A stretch of DNA of 64,000 nt from Streptomyces sp. CCM_MD2014 (GTDB taxonomy: Bacteria; Actinomycetota; Actinomycetes; Streptomycetales; Streptomycetaceae), in the NCBI RefSeq assembly GCF_000772045.1, contig NZ_CP009754.1:5084001-5148000 (forward strand), read 5' to 3'. Shown one piece after another: positions 1-7,430 of the stretch. The translations under genes were made by a program, and so were the position numbers. Numbering within the stretch: the first letter of the stretch is position 1; each line of letters opens with the position of its first letter. The notes beneath the pieces are model-generated. The model had not been told where the DNA came from. It did no database searches and saw only the letters and a list, made by a program, of their open reading frames with translations.

Positions 1-131
1 GCGTGAGCGCCGACCGGTTCGTCCATCGCCACCTGCAGCTGTTCCTGGACGGGCTGCGGGCTCCCGCCCGCTCCGCCCTGCCGGGTGCGGCCGTGACCGT
101 GGAGGACCTGCGCCGGCCCTGCGACCAGTAG
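1..131 (+). CDS. C-terminal end of a TetR-family regulator (partial)
   Basis: An open frame runs in from the left edge and ends at a TAG at 129-131, giving 42 visible codons. The residues (SADRFVHRHLQLFLDGLRAP) resemble the last helix of TetR-family repressors, where a helical segment ending in 'FLDGLR' is common. It lies directly upstream of, and on the same strand as, a drug-efflux MFS gene, the usual arrangement for a local efflux repressor. The DNA-binding part is outside the window, so the family call rests only on the tail and context. Confidence 0.5.
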   Translation, partial: VSADRFVHRHLQLFLDGLRAPARSALPGAAVTVEDLRRPCDQ

Positions 132-191
132 TTCAGCCAGTTCCGACACCGACAGTCCATCCGACACCGATATCGACACCGGCGCCGAGCC

Positions 192-209
192 GTCAGCGGT
201 CCCGCTGAC
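192..209. promoter_or_regulatory. 18-bp perfect palindrome upstream of the MFS gene
   Basis: GTCAGCGG-TC-CCGCTGAC is a perfect inverted repeat about 75 bp before the efflux gene start and after the TetR tail. It may be the operator of the preceding regulator. A weak terminator hairpin is the alternative, though there is no T-run. Just upstream there are repeated CCGACACC words (about 142-180). Confidence 0.35.
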
Positions 210-284
210 AGCGGGTGATCGGCGCAGGCCCAGTCGTCCCTTTTCTCATCTTTTTCCATCACGAAGTCCGAAGTGGGTATCCCC

Positions 285-1829
285 ATGTCTCAAACAGCCG
301 TCAAGGCCTCCGGCGTCGCCGACGCCCCGGACGCCGGTCGCTGGAAAGCGCTGGTCTTCATCGCGCTGGCCCAGCTGATGGTGGTCCTCGACGCCACCAT
401 CGTGAACATCGCCCTGCCCTCCGCGCAGCAGGACCTCGGCATCTCCGACGGCAACCGGCAGTGGGTCGTCACGGCCTACGCCCTCGCCTTCGGCGGTCTG
501 CTGCTGTTCGGCGGCCGGATAGCCGACCTGTGGGGCCGCAAGCGCACCTTCGTCACCGGTCTGGCCGGCTTCGCCGTCGCCTCCGCGCTGGGCGGTGCGG
601 CCACCAACGAGGCGATGATGTTCGGCTCCCGCGCCCTCCAGGGCGTCTTCGGCGCCCTGCTCGCGCCCGCCGCGCTCTCGCTGCTCGCCGTGATGTTCAC
701 GGACGCCAAGGAGCGTGCCAAGGCCTTCGGCATCTACGGTGCGATCGCCGGTGGCGGTGGTGCCGTGGGTCTGATCCTCGGCGGGTTCCTCACCGAGTAC
801 CTGAACTGGCGCTGGACGTTCTTCGTCAACATCCCGTTCGCCATCGTCGCCGCGGCCGGTGCGTACCTGGTCATCCGTGAGCCCAAGGGCGGCCGCAACC
901 GCTCGCCGCTCGACATCCCCGGCGTGATCCTGTCCACCCTCGGTCTGGTCGCGCTCGTCTACGGCTTCACCCGCGCCGAGTCCAACGGCTGGAGCGACGC
1001 CCTGACGGTCGGCATGTTCGTCGCCTCGGCGGTGCTGCTGCTGGCCTTCGTGATCGTCGAGTCCAAGGTCAAGGCTCCGCTGCTGCCGCTGCGCGTGATC
1101 ACCGAGCGCAACCGGGGCGGGGTCTACCTCTCGCTGGGTCTGGCCATCATCGCGATGTTCGGCCTGTTCCTCTTCCTGACCTACTACCTGCAGGTCGTGA
1201 AGGGCTACACGCCGGTGAAGACCGGCTTCGCCTTCCTGCCGATGATCGCGGGCATGATCACGGGCTCCACCCAGATCGGCACCCGGCTGATGACCCGGGT
1301 CGCGCCCCGGCTGCTGATGGGCCCCGGCTTCCTGGTCGCCGCGGTCGGCATGCTGTTCCTCACCCAGCTGGAGGTCGACACCTCCTACGCCGGTGTGCTG
1401 CTGCCCGGCATGCTCCTGCTCGGCCTCGGCATGGGTACGGCGTTCATGCCGGCCATGTCCCTGGCCACCACCGGCGTGGAGGCACGGGACGCCGGTGTCG
1501 CCTCCGCGATGGTCAACACCTCGCAGCAGGTGGGCGGTGCGATCGGTACGGCGCTGCTGAACACGATCGCCGCCTCCGCGACCACGTCGTACATCGCCGA
1601 CCACATCGGCGGCGCGTCCTCCCGGTCCCAGCAGCAGCTGGTCCAGCTGCAGGGCCAGGTGCAGGGCTACACCAGCGCGATTTGGTTCGCCGTCGGCATC
1701 CTGGTCGTGGCGGCCGCCATCGCCCTGACCTTCGTCAACGCCGGGCGGCCGGGCGGCAACGCCGTCGCCGGGTCCGGTGCGGGCGACGAGGCCGAGGACG
1801 AGCTGCGGGTGCCGGCCGTCGCCCACTGA
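285..1829 (+). CDS. MFS drug-efflux transporter, DHA2 (14-TM) family
   Basis: This is a proton-driven multidrug efflux permease of the plasma membrane, EmrB/QacA type, 514 residues. Near the N-terminus it shows the DHA2 motif LDATIVNIALP, then motif A (GGRIADLWGRKR) in the first cytoplasmic loop and the glycine-rich antiporter motif C (GGGGAVGLILGG) in TM5, followed by WRWTFFVNIP. The length and hydrophobic pattern fit 14 helices. I take ATG 285 as the start; an in-frame GTG at 273 is possible, but neither has a strong Shine-Dalgarno sequence. It follows a TetR-like tail, which suggests substrate-induced derepression. The exported substrate cannot be deduced. Confidence 0.88.
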   Translation: MSQTAVKASGVADAPDAGRWKALVFIALAQLMVVLDATIVNIALPSAQQDLGISDGNRQWVVTAYALAFGGLLLFGGRIADLWGRKRTFVTGLAGFAVASALGGAATNEAMMFGSRALQGVFGALLAPAALSLLAVMFTDAKERAKAFGIYGAIAGGGGAVGLILGGFLTEYLNWRWTFFVNIPFAIVAAAGAYLVIREPKGGRNRSPLDIPGVILSTLGLVALVYGFTRAESNGWSDALTVGMFVASAVLLLAFVIVESKVKAPLLPLRVITERNRGGVYLSLGLAIIAMFGLFLFLTYYLQVVKGYTPVKTGFAFLPMIAGMITGSTQIGTRLMTRVAPRLLMGPGFLVAAVGMLFLTQLEVDTSYAGVLLPGMLLLGLGMGTAFMPAMSLATTGVEARDAGVASAMVNTSQQVGGAIGTALLNTIAASATTSYIADHIGGASSRSQQQLVQLQGQVQGYTSAIWFAVGILVVAAAIALTFVNAGRPGGNAVAGSGAGDEAEDELRVPAVAH

Positions 1830-1874
1830 CGGCGCCCGACACGGCAGCCGTACCCGCTCGGGCTCCTGTTCCAC

Positions 1875-1910
1875 CCGTGCGTACGGGGAGGGGACGCCCC
1901 GTACGCACGG
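1875..1910. terminator. Bidirectional terminator between MFS and MarR genes
   Basis: A perfect 14-bp stem (CCGTGCGTACGGGG / CCCCGTACGCACGG) with an 8-nt loop lies between two convergent genes, so it can serve both. Confidence 0.8.
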
Positions 1911-1938
1911 TTCCCCCGGACCTGCCCCGGCCGCGCGC

Positions 1939-2430
1939 TCAGCGCAGCCAGGGCAGGTCCGCACCCGCTTCGCTCGGCTGAAGTCCCTCGGCGACGATCC
2001 GCATGATCTCGCCGAGGGACTTCTGCTGTTCGGGGGTGAGCCGGTCGAAGACCGCCTGGCGTACGGCGTTCACGTGGCCCGGTGCGGTCCGGCGCAGCAC
2101 CTCGTACCCCTCGTCCGTGAGGATGGCGAACTGGCCGCGCTTGTCGGAGGGGCAGTCCTCGCGGCGGACCCAGCCGTTCTTCTCCAGGCGGGCGATCGCG
2201 TGCGAGAGCCTGGAGCGGGTGATCTTGGCGTACTTGGCCAGCTCCGTCATCCGCAGCCGCCGACGCGGTGACTCGGCCAGCTTGACCAGCAGGCCGTAAT
2301 AGACGTGGGGCATGCCGGCGTCGCGCTGGAGCTGGCGGTCGAGGTGGTCCTCGAGGAGGGTGGCGGCCTCGATGTAGGAGCGCCAGACGAGCTGCTCCTC
2401 GGCGGTGAGCCATCGGGGTTCGGCGTTCAT
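1939..2430 (-). CDS. MarR-family transcriptional regulator
   Basis: This is a 163-residue winged-helix repressor. The winged helix is centred on 'RRRLRMTELAKYAKITRSRLSHAIARLEKNGWVRRE', with the typical DKR wing (CPSDKRGQFAILTDEG) and a C-terminal dimerisation helix (LTPEQQKSLGEIMRIVAEGL). Start ATG 2430 (MNAEPRWLTAEEQ) gives a normal MarR length; the frame stays open upstream, but that part crosses the divergent promoter. The gene diverges from the extradiol-dioxygenase-like gene at 2528, and the shared spacer holds TTGA/TCAA inverted repeats. It therefore probably represses that gene and itself in response to an aromatic or oxidant ligand (inference). Confidence 0.85.
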   Translation of the reverse strand: MNAEPRWLTAEEQLVWRSYIEAATLLEDHLDRQLQRDAGMPHVYYGLLVKLAESPRRRLRMTELAKYAKITRSRLSHAIARLEKNGWVRREDCPSDKRGQFAILTDEGYEVLRRTAPGHVNAVRQAVFDRLTPEQQKSLGEIMRIVAEGLQPSEAGADLPWLR

Positions 2431-2454
2431 GTGCCCACTGTACGAGACGGTTCC

Positions 2455-2510
2455 TTGAATGTTAAACAAACTGGGGGTAGATTGTGAGCAAGTAAAGATT
2501 GAGAGTTCAA
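2455..2510. promoter_or_regulatory. Divergent promoter region with TTGA/TCAA inverted repeats
   Basis: The spacer between marR and the dioxygenase gene is unusually AT-rich for this genome. It contains TTGAATGTTAAACAA (2455-2469) and TTGAGAGTTCAA (2499-2510), a TTGA-N4-TCAA palindrome. MarR proteins often bind TTGA-type half-sites, so these are candidate operators. No binding data are available. Confidence 0.4.
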
Positions 2511-2527
2511 GTATTGGAGTAGCCGCC

Positions 2528-3313
2528 GTGACCGCCGTCCCGCAGGAACGCATGCCCGCCCTCTATCTCAGTCACGGCGCCCCGCCGCTGGCCGACGACC
2601 CCGTCTGGCCCGGCGAGCTCGCCGCCTGGTCCGCCGCCCTGCCCCGCCCCACGGCGATCCTGGTCGTCTCCGCCCACTGGGAGGAGGCCCCGCTCGCCCT
2701 CGGCGCCACCCGGACCGTCCCCCTGGTCTACGACTTCTGGGGCTTCCCGGAGCACTACTACCAGGTGCGCTACGAGGCTCCCGGCGCCCCCGCGCTCGCC
2801 GAGTCCGTGCGGAGGCTGCTGCGCGCTCCCGGCAGGCCCGTGCAGGACGTCCCCGACCGCGGCCTCGACCACGGCGCCTACGTGCCCCTGGTCGAGATGT
2901 ACCCCGGCGCCGACATCCCGGTCCTCCAGGTCTCCATGCCGACCCTCGACCCGGCGCGGCTCATGGAGATCGGCCGCCGGCTCGCGCCGCTGCGCGACGA
3001 GGGCGTGCTGATCATCGGCTCCGGGTTCTTCACCCACAACCTGGCCGCGCTCCGCCAGGGCGGCATCCCGTCCTGGTCCGCGGAGTTCGACGACTGGGGC
3101 CGGCGCGCGCTGGAGGGCGGGGACGTGGACGGGCTGCTCGACTTCGCCCGCAAGTCCCCGGCGGGGCGGCTCGCCCACCCGCGCACCGAGCACTTCGCGC
3201 CCCTGTTCGTGGCCATGGGCGCGGCGGACGCGACCGGTGAGCTGGACACGCGGCAGTCGGTGATCGACGGGTTCTGGATGGGGCTGGCGAAGCGGTCGGT
3301 GCAGTTCGGCTGA
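2528..3313 (+). CDS. Class III extradiol ring-cleavage dioxygenase (LigB/DODA type)
   Basis: This is a 261-residue member of the LigB superfamily, related to YgiD/4,5-DOPA dioxygenase. Such enzymes open catechol rings using a mononuclear metal ion. Candidate metal and catalytic histidines are visible in LSHGAPP (near the N-terminus), SAHWE, GLDHGAYVPL and GSGFFTHNL, in the usual order. The start is GTG 2528 with GGAG 8 nt upstream; the long upstream extension runs through the operator region and is not credible. It is transcribed divergently from a MarR regulator. The physiological catechol substrate is unknown; in many bacteria this gene pair responds to phenolics or electrophiles. Confidence 0.85.
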   Translation: MTAVPQERMPALYLSHGAPPLADDPVWPGELAAWSAALPRPTAILVVSAHWEEAPLALGATRTVPLVYDFWGFPEHYYQVRYEAPGAPALAESVRRLLRAPGRPVQDVPDRGLDHGAYVPLVEMYPGADIPVLQVSMPTLDPARLMEIGRRLAPLRDEGVLIIGSGFFTHNLAALRQGGIPSWSAEFDDWGRRALEGGDVDGLLDFARKSPAGRLAHPRTEHFAPLFVAMGAADATGELDTRQSVIDGFWMGLAKRSVQFG

Positions 3314-3365
3314 CGGCCGGCCGACGGGGTGCGAGAGGCGCCCCCCCCGGATGCCGCCGCCGGGG

Positions 3366-3884
3366 CTACAGCGGCTTCTCGTACCAGGCCACGTCCCAGT
3401 ACCGGCCGAACTTGCGGCCCACCTCCCGGTACGTGCCGACGTGCCGGAAGCCGAAGCGGGCGTGCAGCCGCCCCGACGCCTCGTTGGGCTGGGCGATGCC
3501 CGCGTAGGCCCGGTGCAGGTCCTCGCCGGCCAGGGCGTCGAAGAGGGCGGCGTAGAGGAGCGAGCCGATGCCGCGGCCGCCCGCCCCCGGGGCGACGTAG
3601 ACCGTGGTCTCCACCGAGGTCGCGTAGGCGGGCTTCGCGCGGTAGGGGCCGGAGGTGGCGTACCCCAGGATCTCCTGTGAGTCCGCGTTCACGGCAACCC
3701 TCAGGCGGTGGGGGCCGTCTTCAGGGTGGGAGAGCAGCCAAGGGCGGCGCTCTTCCGGGGTGAACGGCTCGGTGTCGAACGTGATGGGCGTCTCACGTAC
3801 GTAGTGGTTGTAGAGGTCGGTGAGTGCCTTGAGGTCCTCCTCGACTCCCGGTCTGACCTGGACCTCAGCGGTTCCCGGCAGCAT
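3366..3884 (-). CDS. GNAT acetyltransferase, phosphinothricin acetyltransferase-like
   Basis: This 172-residue GNAT enzyme would transfer acetyl from acetyl-CoA to an amino group. The N-terminus (DLYNHYVRETPITFDTEPF) and the core (TTVYVAPGAGGRGIGSLLYAALFDAL, with the Q/RxxGxG/A acetyl-CoA loop) and the C-terminus (FGFRHVGTYREVGRKFGRYWDVAWYEK) match the PAT/methionine-sulfoximine acetyltransferase subgroup. ATG 3884 has a strong ribosome site (GAGGAGGGG). It diverges from hrdD. The natural substrate may be a toxic amino acid analogue or methionine sulfone/sulfoximine; this is family inference. Confidence 0.85.
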   Translation of the reverse strand: MLPGTAEVQVRPGVEEDLKALTDLYNHYVRETPITFDTEPFTPEERRPWLLSHPEDGPHRLRVAVNADSQEILGYATSGPYRAKPAYATSVETTVYVAPGAGGRGIGSLLYAALFDALAGEDLHRAYAGIAQPNEASGRLHARFGFRHVGTYREVGRKFGRYWDVAWYEKPL

Positions 3885-3945
3885 CGCCCCTCCTCGTGTG
3901 GCGGCATAGGGTACTGCATGATCAGAAAAATCGAGGGGCGGGTTG

Positions 3946-3971
3946 GGAATTCTGTCCGGATTCCAGTCGTT
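3946..3971 (+). promoter_or_regulatory. SigR-type promoter of hrdD
   Basis: GGAAT (3946-3950; preceded by G, giving GGGAAT), an 18-nt spacer, then GTT (3969-3971) matches the SigR consensus GGAAT-N18/19-GTT. It lies about 125 bp before the hrdD start. hrdD of S. coelicolor is an established member of the SigR thiol-oxidative-stress regulon, so the match is expected here. Confidence 0.75.
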
Positions 3972-4097
3972 GTTTCCATCGGATGCAGGGCACCCGAGGA
4001 GAGTCCCGAGAGGGGCCGAAGGCAACGGAGACAACCCCGCAAGGCGCCCGAGCGTCCACCGGACCACCCGCTGAACCACCATCGCAAGGGAGCACGC

Positions 4098-5096
4098 ATG
4101 GCAACCCGTGCCGTCGCCCGTCGTAAGTCCGCCACCGGCGAGACCTCCGGCTCGGCAACCAGCGTCCGCGCGAACGGCGGCGAGCTCGCCGACCGCGATC
4201 TGGTCGGCATGTACCTCGACGAGATCGCCCGGACACCGCTGCTCGACGCCGCCAAGGAGGTCGAGCTGTCCCAGACCATCGAGGCGGGTGTGTTCGCGCG
4301 GCAGGTCCTCGAAGGGTACGAGGAGACCGGAGCGGACGCCACCCGTGAGGAACTCCAGGCCCTGATCGACGAGGGCGAGCGGGCGAAGGACGTCTTCATC
4401 CGCTCCAACCTCCGCCTGGTCGTCGCGGTCGCCCGCCGCTACCCGCGCAGCGGTCTGCCGCTCCTCGACCTGATCCAGGAGGGCAACGCCGGCCTGGTCC
4501 GCGCCGTCGAGAAGTTCGACTACCGCAAGGGCTTCAAGTTCTCGACGTACGCGACCTGGTGGATCCGCCAGGCCATCACCCGCTCCATCGCCGACCAGTC
4601 GCGCACCATCCGGCTGCCCGTCCACCTGGTGGAGGAGCTGGGCCGGATCCGGCGCGTGCAGCGCGAGTTCAACCGCGAGCACGGCCGCGAGCCGGAGCCC
4701 GCCGAGATCGCGGCCGAGCTGGGCTCCACGCCGGAGCGCGTCACCGACGTGCTCGACTGGGCCCGCGACCCGGTGTCGCTGAACATGTCGGTGGACGACG
4801 AGGGCGAGACCCAGTTCGGCGACCTGCTGGAGGACACCTCCGCCGTCTCGCCCGAGCAGTCGGTGCTGACCCTGCTGCGCAGCGAGGAGCTGGACGACCT
4901 CATCGGCCGCCTCGACCCGCGCACGGCCTCCATCATCAAGATGAGGTACGGCATCGACGACGGCCGCGAGCGCACGCTGACCGAGGTCGGCAAGGAGCAC
5001 GGCCTCACCCGTGAGCGCATCCGCCAGATCGAGAAGCACGCGCTGCTGGAGCTGAAGAAGCTGGCCCGCGACACCGGCTTCGAGGCGGCCGCGTGA
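4098..5096 (+). CDS. hrdD: Principal-like RNA polymerase sigma factor HrdD
   Basis: This is a non-essential sigma-70 group 2 factor, 332 residues, that directs RNA polymerase to HrdB-like promoters. It shows region 1.2 (DLVGMYLDEIARTPLL), regions 2.1-2.4 (SNLRLVVAVARRYP, LLDLIQEGNAGL, YRKGFKFSTYATWWIRQAI), region 3 (HLVEELGRIRRVQRE) and region 4.2 (LTEVGKEHGLTRERIRQIE). There is no long N-terminal region 1.1 extension as in HrdB, and the sequence and length match S. coelicolor HrdD (SCO3202, from memory). ATG 4098 has AAGGGAG upstream. It is preceded by a SigR-type promoter and followed by a strong terminator, so it is probably monocistronic. Confidence 0.95.
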   Translation: MATRAVARRKSATGETSGSATSVRANGGELADRDLVGMYLDEIARTPLLDAAKEVELSQTIEAGVFARQVLEGYEETGADATREELQALIDEGERAKDVFIRSNLRLVVAVARRYPRSGLPLLDLIQEGNAGLVRAVEKFDYRKGFKFSTYATWWIRQAITRSIADQSRTIRLPVHLVEELGRIRRVQREFNREHGREPEPAEIAAELGSTPERVTDVLDWARDPVSLNMSVDDEGETQFGDLLEDTSAVSPEQSVLTLLRSEELDDLIGRLDPRTASIIKMRYGIDDGRERTLTEVGKEHGLTRERIRQIEKHALLELKKLARDTGFEAAA

Positions 5097-5111
5097 CGCC
5101 GCCGCAGGCGA

Positions 5112-5135
5112 CGGCCGGGCCCTGCGGCCCGGCCG
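5112..5135 (+). terminator. hrdD terminator
   Basis: A perfect 10-bp stem (CGGCCGGGCC / GGCCCGGCCG) with a 4-nt loop begins 16 bp after the hrdD stop codon. Confidence 0.75.
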
Positions 5136-5585
5136 CCCCGTGACGCGGGGGCGTGACGTGGCGGGTGGGGCGTACGCCGGGTGCTGAACCCGGCGCAAAC
5201 ATGGCCGTACAACGCTGCTTCAACCCGCCGGGGCCGGGAAAGAGACGTTCAAGCCCGTCGGATCGGCCCCCTCGTCGGGCGGTTCCGCCGGCCCCTCCGG
5301 CCGCCCGTTCGTCCGGCCACCGACGACGGCTCGCGCCGCGCCCCCGGCGGAGCACAACAGGACCACGTCCCGACGCACTCCCCCCGGCGCCGGGACTTCC
5401 CGAGCCGGGCTCGGCGCCTCTCCCCCCGGGGCGCCGCAGCCCGGCTCCTTCCACGGCGGGAGGCCGGCCGGCAGCGAGTCGGACCGGTGAGACGGCGTGA
5501 CGGTGCGTCGGTTTTCGGTTTTCGGTTTCAGAGAAGCGGGAGAGGCGGGGCACCCCGAACCTGAACCCCGGGGTGGCCCGCCGAA
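5136..5585. other. 450-bp gap without a convincing gene
   Basis: Open frames here are proline/arginine-rich and lack family features, so I read it as non-coding. The only structures I see are a triple 7-bp repeat (TCGGTTT, 5508-5529) near the right side and GC-rich sequence with minor inverted repeats. It separates hrdD from the TetR gene. Confidence 0.6.
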
Positions 5586-5620
5586 TGGCAGATTCTGCCA
5601 CAGCGGCATAGCCTGCCGAA
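5586..5620 (+). promoter_or_regulatory. Promoter and palindromic operator of the TetR gene (probably leaderless)
   Basis: TGGCAGATTCTGCCA (5586-5600) is a palindrome apart from its central base. Its left half coincides with a -35 position (TGGCAG) 17 bp from a -10 hexamer TAGCCT (5609-5614). The GTG start at 5621 lies 6 nt after the -10 and has no Shine-Dalgarno sequence, so the mRNA probably begins at or next to the start codon. Binding of the encoded TetR protein to the palindrome would block its own promoter. Confidence 0.6.
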
Positions 5621-6355
5621 GTGAGCACCACCGTCTCCCCGTCGTTTCCCGGCCCGCCTCCGGGACCGTCCGCATCCTCCGGGCCGTTCACCGGCCCGTT
5701 CTCCCGCCCGGCCTCCCTGACCGAGCGGCGCAAAGCCGAGACCCGGATGGAGATCGCCCGGGCGGCGGCCCGCCTCTTCGCGGACCAGGGCCTGCGGGCC
5801 ACCCGCGCCGAGGACATCGCCAGGGCCGCGGGAGTCGCCCCGCGCACCTTCTACCGCTACTTCGCGGCGAAGGAGGAGGCCGTCGCCCCCCTCTACGCCC
5901 TCGGCGCCGAGCGCTGGGTGCGGGCGGTGCGCGAGGCCCCGCCCGAACTGTCCCCGCCCGAGGCCCTCGAACACGCCGTGCGGCACACGCTGACCCCGGG
6001 CGCGGGCGTATCGGCGCCCTCCTGGGAGTGGGCCCGCGTCCTCATCCGCCTGGCGGGGAGCAGTCCGGCGCTGCGCAAGGTGTGGGCGGAGGTCTGCCAC
6101 GCCACGGAGCGGGAGCTGGTGGAGGCGCTGGCCGCGCGGATGTCCGGCGGTGACGACAACGTTGCCGCACGACGGGCGGCCGCTCCCCGGCTGCACTTCG
6201 CCGCCGCCGTGGCGGGCGCGGCCGTGCGGGTCGCGACGGAGCACTGGGCGTCGTCGTCCTCCCGTGACGTGCGCGGCCCCCTGGAGCAGGCGCTGCTGAA
6301 CCTGGAGGCGCTGCGGGACTTCGCCTGGGAGGACGGCCCCGCGGAACCGGCCTGA
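5621..6355 (+). CDS. TetR-family transcriptional regulator
   Basis: This is a 244-residue repressor. A disordered Pro/Ser/Gly-rich N-terminus of about 33 residues precedes the HTH (RRKAETRMEIARAAARLFADQGLRATRAEDIARAAGVAPRTFYRYFAAKEE), the Pfam TetR_N pattern. The C-terminal ligand domain (SWEWARVLIRLAGSSPALRKVWAEVCHATERELVEALAARM) fits the AcrR/MftR-like group. It has its own palindromic operator overlapping the promoter. The position beside hrdD matches the S. coelicolor regulator SCO3201, reported as a pleiotropic antibiotic regulator; I give that from memory. Confidence 0.85.
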   Translation: MSTTVSPSFPGPPPGPSASSGPFTGPFSRPASLTERRKAETRMEIARAAARLFADQGLRATRAEDIARAAGVAPRTFYRYFAAKEEAVAPLYALGAERWVRAVREAPPELSPPEALEHAVRHTLTPGAGVSAPSWEWARVLIRLAGSSPALRKVWAEVCHATERELVEALAARMSGGDDNVAARRAAAPRLHFAAAVAGAAVRVATEHWASSSSRDVRGPLEQALLNLEALRDFAWEDGPAEPA

Positions 6356-6395
6356 CGCACCTGACGCACCTGTCGGGGAGGGCGTCTCGGTCGTC

Positions 6396-7367
6396 TCAGC
6401 CGGCCCCCGCCGCCCGTCCCAGCCGCGCCCCCATTTCCCGTACGCAGTCCACCAGTTCCGCCGGTTCCCGGACCCGGAACTCCAGGCCCGTGGTCGCCAG
6501 CCGTGCCGCGGTCCACTCCACCGGGCCGGACACGGTCGCCCGCACCACGCACGAGGCGCAGCCGTCCACCGGCTCGGGCGCACCCATCCACGGCGGCAGC
6601 AGCGGGGCGACGGCCTCGGCCGGTGCGTGGAAGACGACGGCGATCTCGTAGGAGTCGTTGCGCCGGCGCATCGAGCGCCGCAGGTACTCGGCCGCGTCCC
6701 CGGTCGGCAGCTCCCGCGGAGCGAACCGCGCCCCCGTGGCGAAGGGCTCGCTCACCCGGTCGACCCGGAAGGTCCGCCAGTCGTCCCGGTCGATGTCGTA
6801 GGCGACCAGGTACCAGCGCCGCCCCGTCGACACCAGCCGGTACGGCTCCGTCACGCGCCGCGTCTTGGTGCCGTCGGCCGCGCGGTAGGCGAACCTCAGC
6901 CGCTCGTGCCCGGCCACCGTCGAGGCCATGACGGTCAGCGTCTCGGGCGCGATGCTCGGCCCGTCCCCGCTGGTCAGGGGCGTGGTCGCGGACTGGAGCG
7001 TGGTGACCCGGTGCCGCAGCCGGGACGGCAGCACCTGCTCCAGTTTGGCCAGGGCCCGCACCGACGCCTCGTCCAGGCCCGCGACCGCGTGCCCGGCGCC
7101 CGCCCGCAGCCCGACCGCGATGGCCACCGCCTCCTCGTCGTCGAGCACGAGCGGCGGCATCGCCTTGCCCGCCACCAGCCGGTAGCCGCCGTCGGCGCCC
7201 ATGGTCGCCTGCACCGGGTAGCCCAGCTCCCGCAGGCGGTCGATGTCCCGCCGGATGGTCCGCCGGGAGACCCCGAGCCGGTCGGCCAGCTCGCCGCCGG
7301 GCCATTCGCGGGGCGTCTGGAGGAGGGAGAGGAGGGTCAGCAGCCGGGCCGGGGTGTCCGTCGTCAT
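6396..7367 (-). CDS. YafY/DeoR-type HTH regulator with WYL domain
   Basis: This is a 323-residue transcriptional regulator. The N-terminal HTH_11 (PGGELADRLGVSRRTIRRDIDRLRELGYPVQATMGADGGYRL) is followed by a WYL domain (about residues 135-215: ERLRFAYRAADGTKT, VEPYRLVSTGRRWYLVAYD, WRTFRVDRVSEP) and a C-terminal WCX extension. WYL domains bind a ligand or nucleic acid. It diverges from an MFS efflux gene, and the 63-bp spacer holds a TAGGAC inverted repeat. It is the probable regulator of that pump. Confidence 0.88.
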   Translation of the reverse strand: MTTDTPARLLTLLSLLQTPREWPGGELADRLGVSRRTIRRDIDRLRELGYPVQATMGADGGYRLVAGKAMPPLVLDDEEAVAIAVGLRAGAGHAVAGLDEASVRALAKLEQVLPSRLRHRVTTLQSATTPLTSGDGPSIAPETLTVMASTVAGHERLRFAYRAADGTKTRRVTEPYRLVSTGRRWYLVAYDIDRDDWRTFRVDRVSEPFATGARFAPRELPTGDAAEYLRRSMRRRNDSYEIAVVFHAPAEAVAPLLPPWMGAPEPVDGCASCVVRATVSGPVEWTAARLATTGLEFRVREPAELVDCVREMGARLGRAAGAG

Positions 7368-7389
7368 GCGTTCGAGGATGCCGCAGATC

Positions 7390-7408
7390 TAGGACACGAA
7401 CCGTCCTA
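7390..7408. promoter_or_regulatory. Candidate operator for the WYL regulator
   Basis: TAGGAC-N7-GTCCTA is an inverted repeat in the middle of the divergent spacer between the WYL regulator and the MFS gene. It overlaps the region expected to hold both promoters. Confidence 0.5.
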
Positions 7409-7430
7409 CTAGCTACGTACGTTCCTCCTC

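Noticed and set aside
5153..5500. 115-codon frame between hrdD and the TetR gene
   Set aside because: Pro/Arg-rich composition, no ribosome site, no domain; looks like non-coding GC-rich DNA.
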